From Paraflavitalea soli (GTDB taxonomy: Bacteria > Bacteroidota > Bacteroidia > Chitinophagales > Chitinophagaceae), in the NCBI RefSeq assembly GCF_003555545.1, contig NZ_CP032157.1, positions 2,546,546-2,610,545 of the forward strand: DNA of 64,000 nt. Reading direction: 5' to 3'. Below, piece after piece: positions 61,405-64,000 of this stretch. A program made the position numbers and the translations under genes. Below the pieces are notes generated by a model. That model saw only the letters and a program-made list of their open reading frames with translations. It did no database searches and was not told the origin of the DNA. Each line of letters opens with the position of its first letter. Within the stretch, counting starts at the first letter, position 1.

Positions 61405-61995
61405 TCAGGCCATTTTTTGGGTCAGCACGGAGAGGCGGAGGAATTTCAGTGCGATGGTCTTTTGGTTTTGTACCGTTTGAATGCTGATGTTTAACTGCGC
61501 TGCTATTTCGCCATTTTTCATGCCATCGAGATAGGACAGTTTAAAGATGATCTTTCGCTGCGGGGGCAGGTTTTCTATTTCCTCGTATATGCGGCTAAGT
61601 AATTCCCCTTCTACCAATCCATTCACAAAACGGGTAGCGGCAGCCATGGGGGAATTGTTGCGGGCCACCATCGATTCATCGTCTTCCATGAGGAGTTGTA
61701 TCAATTGCTGGTGTTTGCCTGCTTTCCATTTTTGGTGGCGCAGGGCATCGATACAGGCGTTGCGGGTGGTAACATGCAGAAAGGTTTTGATCTTATGAAT
61801 ATTATCGAAGTTGGCGCGCAGTTTCCACAGCTTCACAAATGTTTCTGCTGTGATATCCCTGGCCTCCTGGGAATCGGGCACAAAATGCCTGGCGTAATAA
61901 TAGATAGCAGTATAATGCAGGTTGTATATTTCTGCAAAGGCAGTTTCCACTCCTTGCCGGAACAGTTGTATTAATGCGTCTCCCGCTGATTTCAT
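61405..61995 (-). CDS. ECF-type RNA polymerase sigma factor
   Basis: A 196-residue sigma-70 factor of the extracytoplasmic function type. Region 2 is about 10-80 (AFAEIYNLHYTAIYYYARHF, DITAETFVKLW), and region 4 is about 125-185 (EEIENLPPQRKIIFKLSYLDGMKNGEIAAQLNISIQTVQNQ). It directs polymerase to genes controlled by the FecR system, usually a SusC/D locus. The anti-sigma gene lies downstream but is separated by a 314-base gap with a terminator. Confidence 0.95.
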   Translation of the reverse strand: MKSAGDALIQLFRQGVETAFAEIYNLHYTAIYYYARHFVPDSQEARDITAETFVKLWKLRANFDNIHKIKTFLHVTTRNACIDALRHQKWKAGKHQQLIQLLMEDDESMVARNNSPMAAATRFVNGLVEGELLSRIYEEIENLPPQRKIIFKLSYLDGMKNGEIAAQLNISIQTVQNQKTIALKFLRLSVLTQKMA

Positions 61996-62452
61996 GAACA
62001 GGTCATTACAGGTTACCAGTGAATAAAAGAGTTGATCAGACTTGTGCTAATAATAAACCATAACCGGCATTGGGGAATCACTTCAAAAGGACGACGCAGT
62101 GAAGGTTGGGGTTATTTAAAGTCCGGCAGCAGACCTATACAACAGGAGAAGGCCGCGATAACCCCTGGCAGAAAAAAGGATTCCCTATTAAAGATAACAA
62201 ACTAACGGGAATCTGGCATGTGGCTGCGCATTTTTCCGGGTGGAGCTGATCCACCGGAACCTTAACCTGGTGCAATGGAAAACTGGCTTTCCAACTCTTT
62301 TCGTTGCTTTGTGAAGCAGTAAAAAACCCGTTCATTTTTACCATTACAACCTAAACGAAAAGAAGTATTGCGTTTAAAAGTAGGGAAAAAATTGCTTCCG
62401 GCAGGAATAATCGGGAATGTTCTGTGTATTTGGGCTATATATCGGAATAACG
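61996..62452. other. Gene-free stretch upstream of the ECF sigma gene
   Basis: I see no convincing coding frame in these 457 bases. A minus-strand frame at 62135-62344 is open for 69 codons but has no family features. The sigma promoter probably lies in 61996-62100. I see no strong hairpin. Confidence 0.45.
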
Positions 62453-62671
62453 TTATACAATGGCCCAGCGTCCGTCCTTGTCTATCGAGTAATGCAACCC
62501 ATTGCTCATTACATGCACTTCCTTATTTGTTTTCGGATCTGTATGGGAGCTTTTTTCATAGACCCGGATGCCATTGTTTTCCCGGGTGAGGTAAACGATC
62601 AATGCATTCATGGTGGGTGCAATTTCATGCAGCCACTGCTCATCGCTTTCTTTGACAAAGGCCTGACTCAT
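62453..62671 (-). CDS. Small conserved protein of unknown function
   Basis: A 72-residue soluble protein with a strong sense of conservation: QWLHEIAPTMNALIVYLTREN, GIRVYEKSSHTDPKTNKEVHVMSNGL and a closing Trp. I recognise the pattern as a small hypothetical protein widespread in Bacteroidota, usually encoded alone. It may be a housekeeping accessory protein, function unknown. Confidence 0.8.
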   Translation of the reverse strand: MSQAFVKESDEQWLHEIAPTMNALIVYLTRENNGIRVYEKSSHTDPKTNKEVHVMSNGLHYSIDKDGRWAIV

Positions 62672-63060
62672 GCGTTGTATACCACAAAAACAGTGCCCGT
62701 GGATGAGTTGAGGGTTAGGAGGGTCGGGAGTCAGGAGTTGGCAGTCAAGAGTTGGTAAATGAATGATGAAAAGGCAGCTTTTGGAGGCTGCGATAACATT
62801 AAGTTTTTTTTAACCGTATGTAAACTGCCGGAGAAAGGGCTTTCCGCAGGCTGCCGCCTGCCTTTTCCGGGTGCCAGTAACCTCCTGACATTCACTGCCC
62901 TACAAGACAATTAAGAGGAATAACAGGCTGATTGATCGCTCCTGATACATGAGTAATAACTCTTATCCTGCCGGATTGACACGGACTGGCGGGCATTCCC
63001 CTTCAATTTTTCTTTAAAATTTACGTTTAGTTTGCAATAATTAAAGCCCACTACAAATTC
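62672..63060. other. Gene-free stretch before the PAP2 gene
   Basis: No gene is seen in these 389 bases. At 62706-62756 a degenerate direct repeat with units like GGGAGTCAGGAGTTGG and GCAGTCAAGAGTTGG occurs. A small inverted repeat (GCAGGC-TGC-CGCCTGC) lies near 62850. The AT-rich end (63015-63060) may contain the PAP2 promoter. Confidence 0.45.
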
Positions 63061-63867
63061 ATGCATTATCGGTTAAAAGCTATGGCTGTGGTATTGATAA
63101 CATGCCCGGCCCTGACCCCTGTTTGTGCACAATTCGCGGACTCTACCGGCAAGGTGATCCCTGCCGGGGATACGGTATCCAGGAAGATCAACTGGAGTAC
63201 GCCGGTGGCATCCAATGCATTTCCGCTAAAATCATTCATTATCCCGGCGGCCCTGATCTCCTATGGAGTAACTTCCCTGGGCTTTCATGAACTGAAGGAT
63301 TTCAACAAAAATCTCAATGAAGAGATCGCGATGGAACATCCGCACCAAAAACTTTCCATCGATAACTATCTTCAATACGCTCCTGCACTGGCTGTATATG
63401 GTTTAAATGCAGCCGGCATACATGGCAAACATAATTTTAAGGACAGGACCATTCTATATGGTATGTCGATGCTGATCTCGAACAGTGCTGTCTTCTCCAT
63501 CAAAAAGTTCAGCGGAGAACAGCGGCCTGACGGATCTGATAAATATTCCTTCCCTTCGGGCCATACGGCCAATGCTTTTGTAGCTGCGGAGTTCATGCGG
63601 CAGGAGTACAAAGATGTGAGTCCCTGGTATGGTGTAGCGGGATATGCTGTAGCCGTCACCACCGGTTACCTGCGCATGTATAATAACAAACACTGGTTCA
63701 GTGATGTGGTAGCAGGCGCCGGCGTAGGTATCGCCTCTACCCGACTGGCTTACTGGCTATACCCGATCATACAAAGAGGGCTCTTCAAAAACAAGCATCC
63801 CAATACGGCGATCATGCCTACCTACCAGGATGGGGCCGTAGGGCTGGGATTTGTCCATAAGTTTTAG
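63061..63867 (+). CDS. PAP2-family phosphatase
   Basis: A 268-residue exported or membrane-anchored phosphatase. After a signal peptide (cleavage near residue 24) it has the three PAP2 motifs: KKFSGEQRP, FPSGHTANAF with the catalytic His region, and LRMYNNKHWFSDVVAGAGVG with the second His and Asp. Such enzymes remove phosphate from lipid or undecaprenyl pyrophosphates, or act as acid phosphatases. It is a single gene here. Confidence 0.93.
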   Translation: MHYRLKAMAVVLITCPALTPVCAQFADSTGKVIPAGDTVSRKINWSTPVASNAFPLKSFIIPAALISYGVTSLGFHELKDFNKNLNEEIAMEHPHQKLSIDNYLQYAPALAVYGLNAAGIHGKHNFKDRTILYGMSMLISNSAVFSIKKFSGEQRPDGSDKYSFPSGHTANAFVAAEFMRQEYKDVSPWYGVAGYAVAVTTGYLRMYNNKHWFSDVVAGAGVGIASTRLAYWLYPIIQRGLFKNKHPNTAIMPTYQDGAVGLGFVHKF

Positions 63868-64000
63868 ACGGGACCGGCAGCCGGCAATCTGAACCGGCAG
63901 TGGATGTGTATGATTATGCAGAATAAGAAGTATTGTATACTTTTATAGCTGCTGATAATCAAAACCCTCCCCCACTGCTGACCGGTATGAAACATACGAC
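63868..64000. other. Right end of the window, no gene seen
   Basis: These 133 bases follow the PAP2 stop codon. No frame or hairpin of note is visible, and a gene starting beyond the window edge cannot be judged. Confidence 0.4.

Noticed and set aside
62135-62344. Minus-strand open frame of 69 codons upstream of the ECF sigma gene
   Set aside because: No family features, low-complexity Ser/Cys/Pro composition and no operon context.

Overview
The window reads as chromosomal DNA of a Bacteroidota bacterium, most likely a Chitinophagaceae relative. Evidence: a SusC/SusD pair, an ECF sigma factor with a FecR anti-sigma factor, a 2652-residue protein ending in a type IX secretion sorting domain, many lipoproteins, and start codons that almost all lack a Shine-Dalgarno sequence. 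No rRNA, tRNA, CRISPR array, intact insertion sequence or phage was seen.

Layout. (1) 0.2-10.5 kb: a carbohydrate-uptake locus on the + strand (SusC, SusD, a small lipoprotein, a secreted FAD oxidoreductase with a golvesin-like tail, an MFS transporter and a clan-A glycoside hydrolase). (2) 10.9-30.4 kb: a stress or dormancy island. It holds a baeRF-type putative ribosome-associated factor, a polymer-forming membrane protein, a triple-BON protein, Hsp20, three tandem-domain universal stress proteins, FtsH, a ZIP transporter, a zinc-ribbon protein, a DUF2892 protein, a flippase-like protein and several unknowns. In the middle lie a soluble PAS histidine kinase and a response regulator whose output is a complete Crp/FNR module. 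Thirteen copies of the palindrome TGA-N6-TCA, the expected half-site pair for such a regulator, lie in the intergenic regions of this island, often 70-85 bases before a start codon. I consider this island the most interesting system here: it resembles the DosR dormancy regulon of mycobacteria in content but appears wired through a Crp-type response regulator. (3) 30.6-40.7 kb: ordinary accessory genes (FtsX-type permease, AraC regulator, SDR, DUF72, acyltransferase, ankyrin lipoprotein, a YozG/DUF2975 pair, small exported proteins). (4) 40.8-44.6 kb: a minus-strand copper/haem operon with a SCO protein, DUF2911, an MbnH-like dihaem protein, MbnP, a 48-residue membrane protein and a Cys-rich membrane protein. 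(5) 44.9-56.5 kb: two unrecognised large genes facing the giant adhesin-like T9SS substrate, which has 270-bp internal DNA repeats. (6) 56.6-64 kb: a YceI lipoprotein divergent from a membrane-bound winged-helix regulator, a GNAT protein, an orphan FecR N-terminal domain, FecR, ECF sigma factor, a small conserved protein and a PAP2 phosphatase.

Small genes of 57 codons (20853-21026) and 48 codons (43985-44131), and decayed gene remnants at 14.4 kb (zinc alcohol dehydrogenase) and 40.7 kb (cupin-like), were found by reading the sequence directly. All functional calls come from motif recognition by eye; no database search was run.
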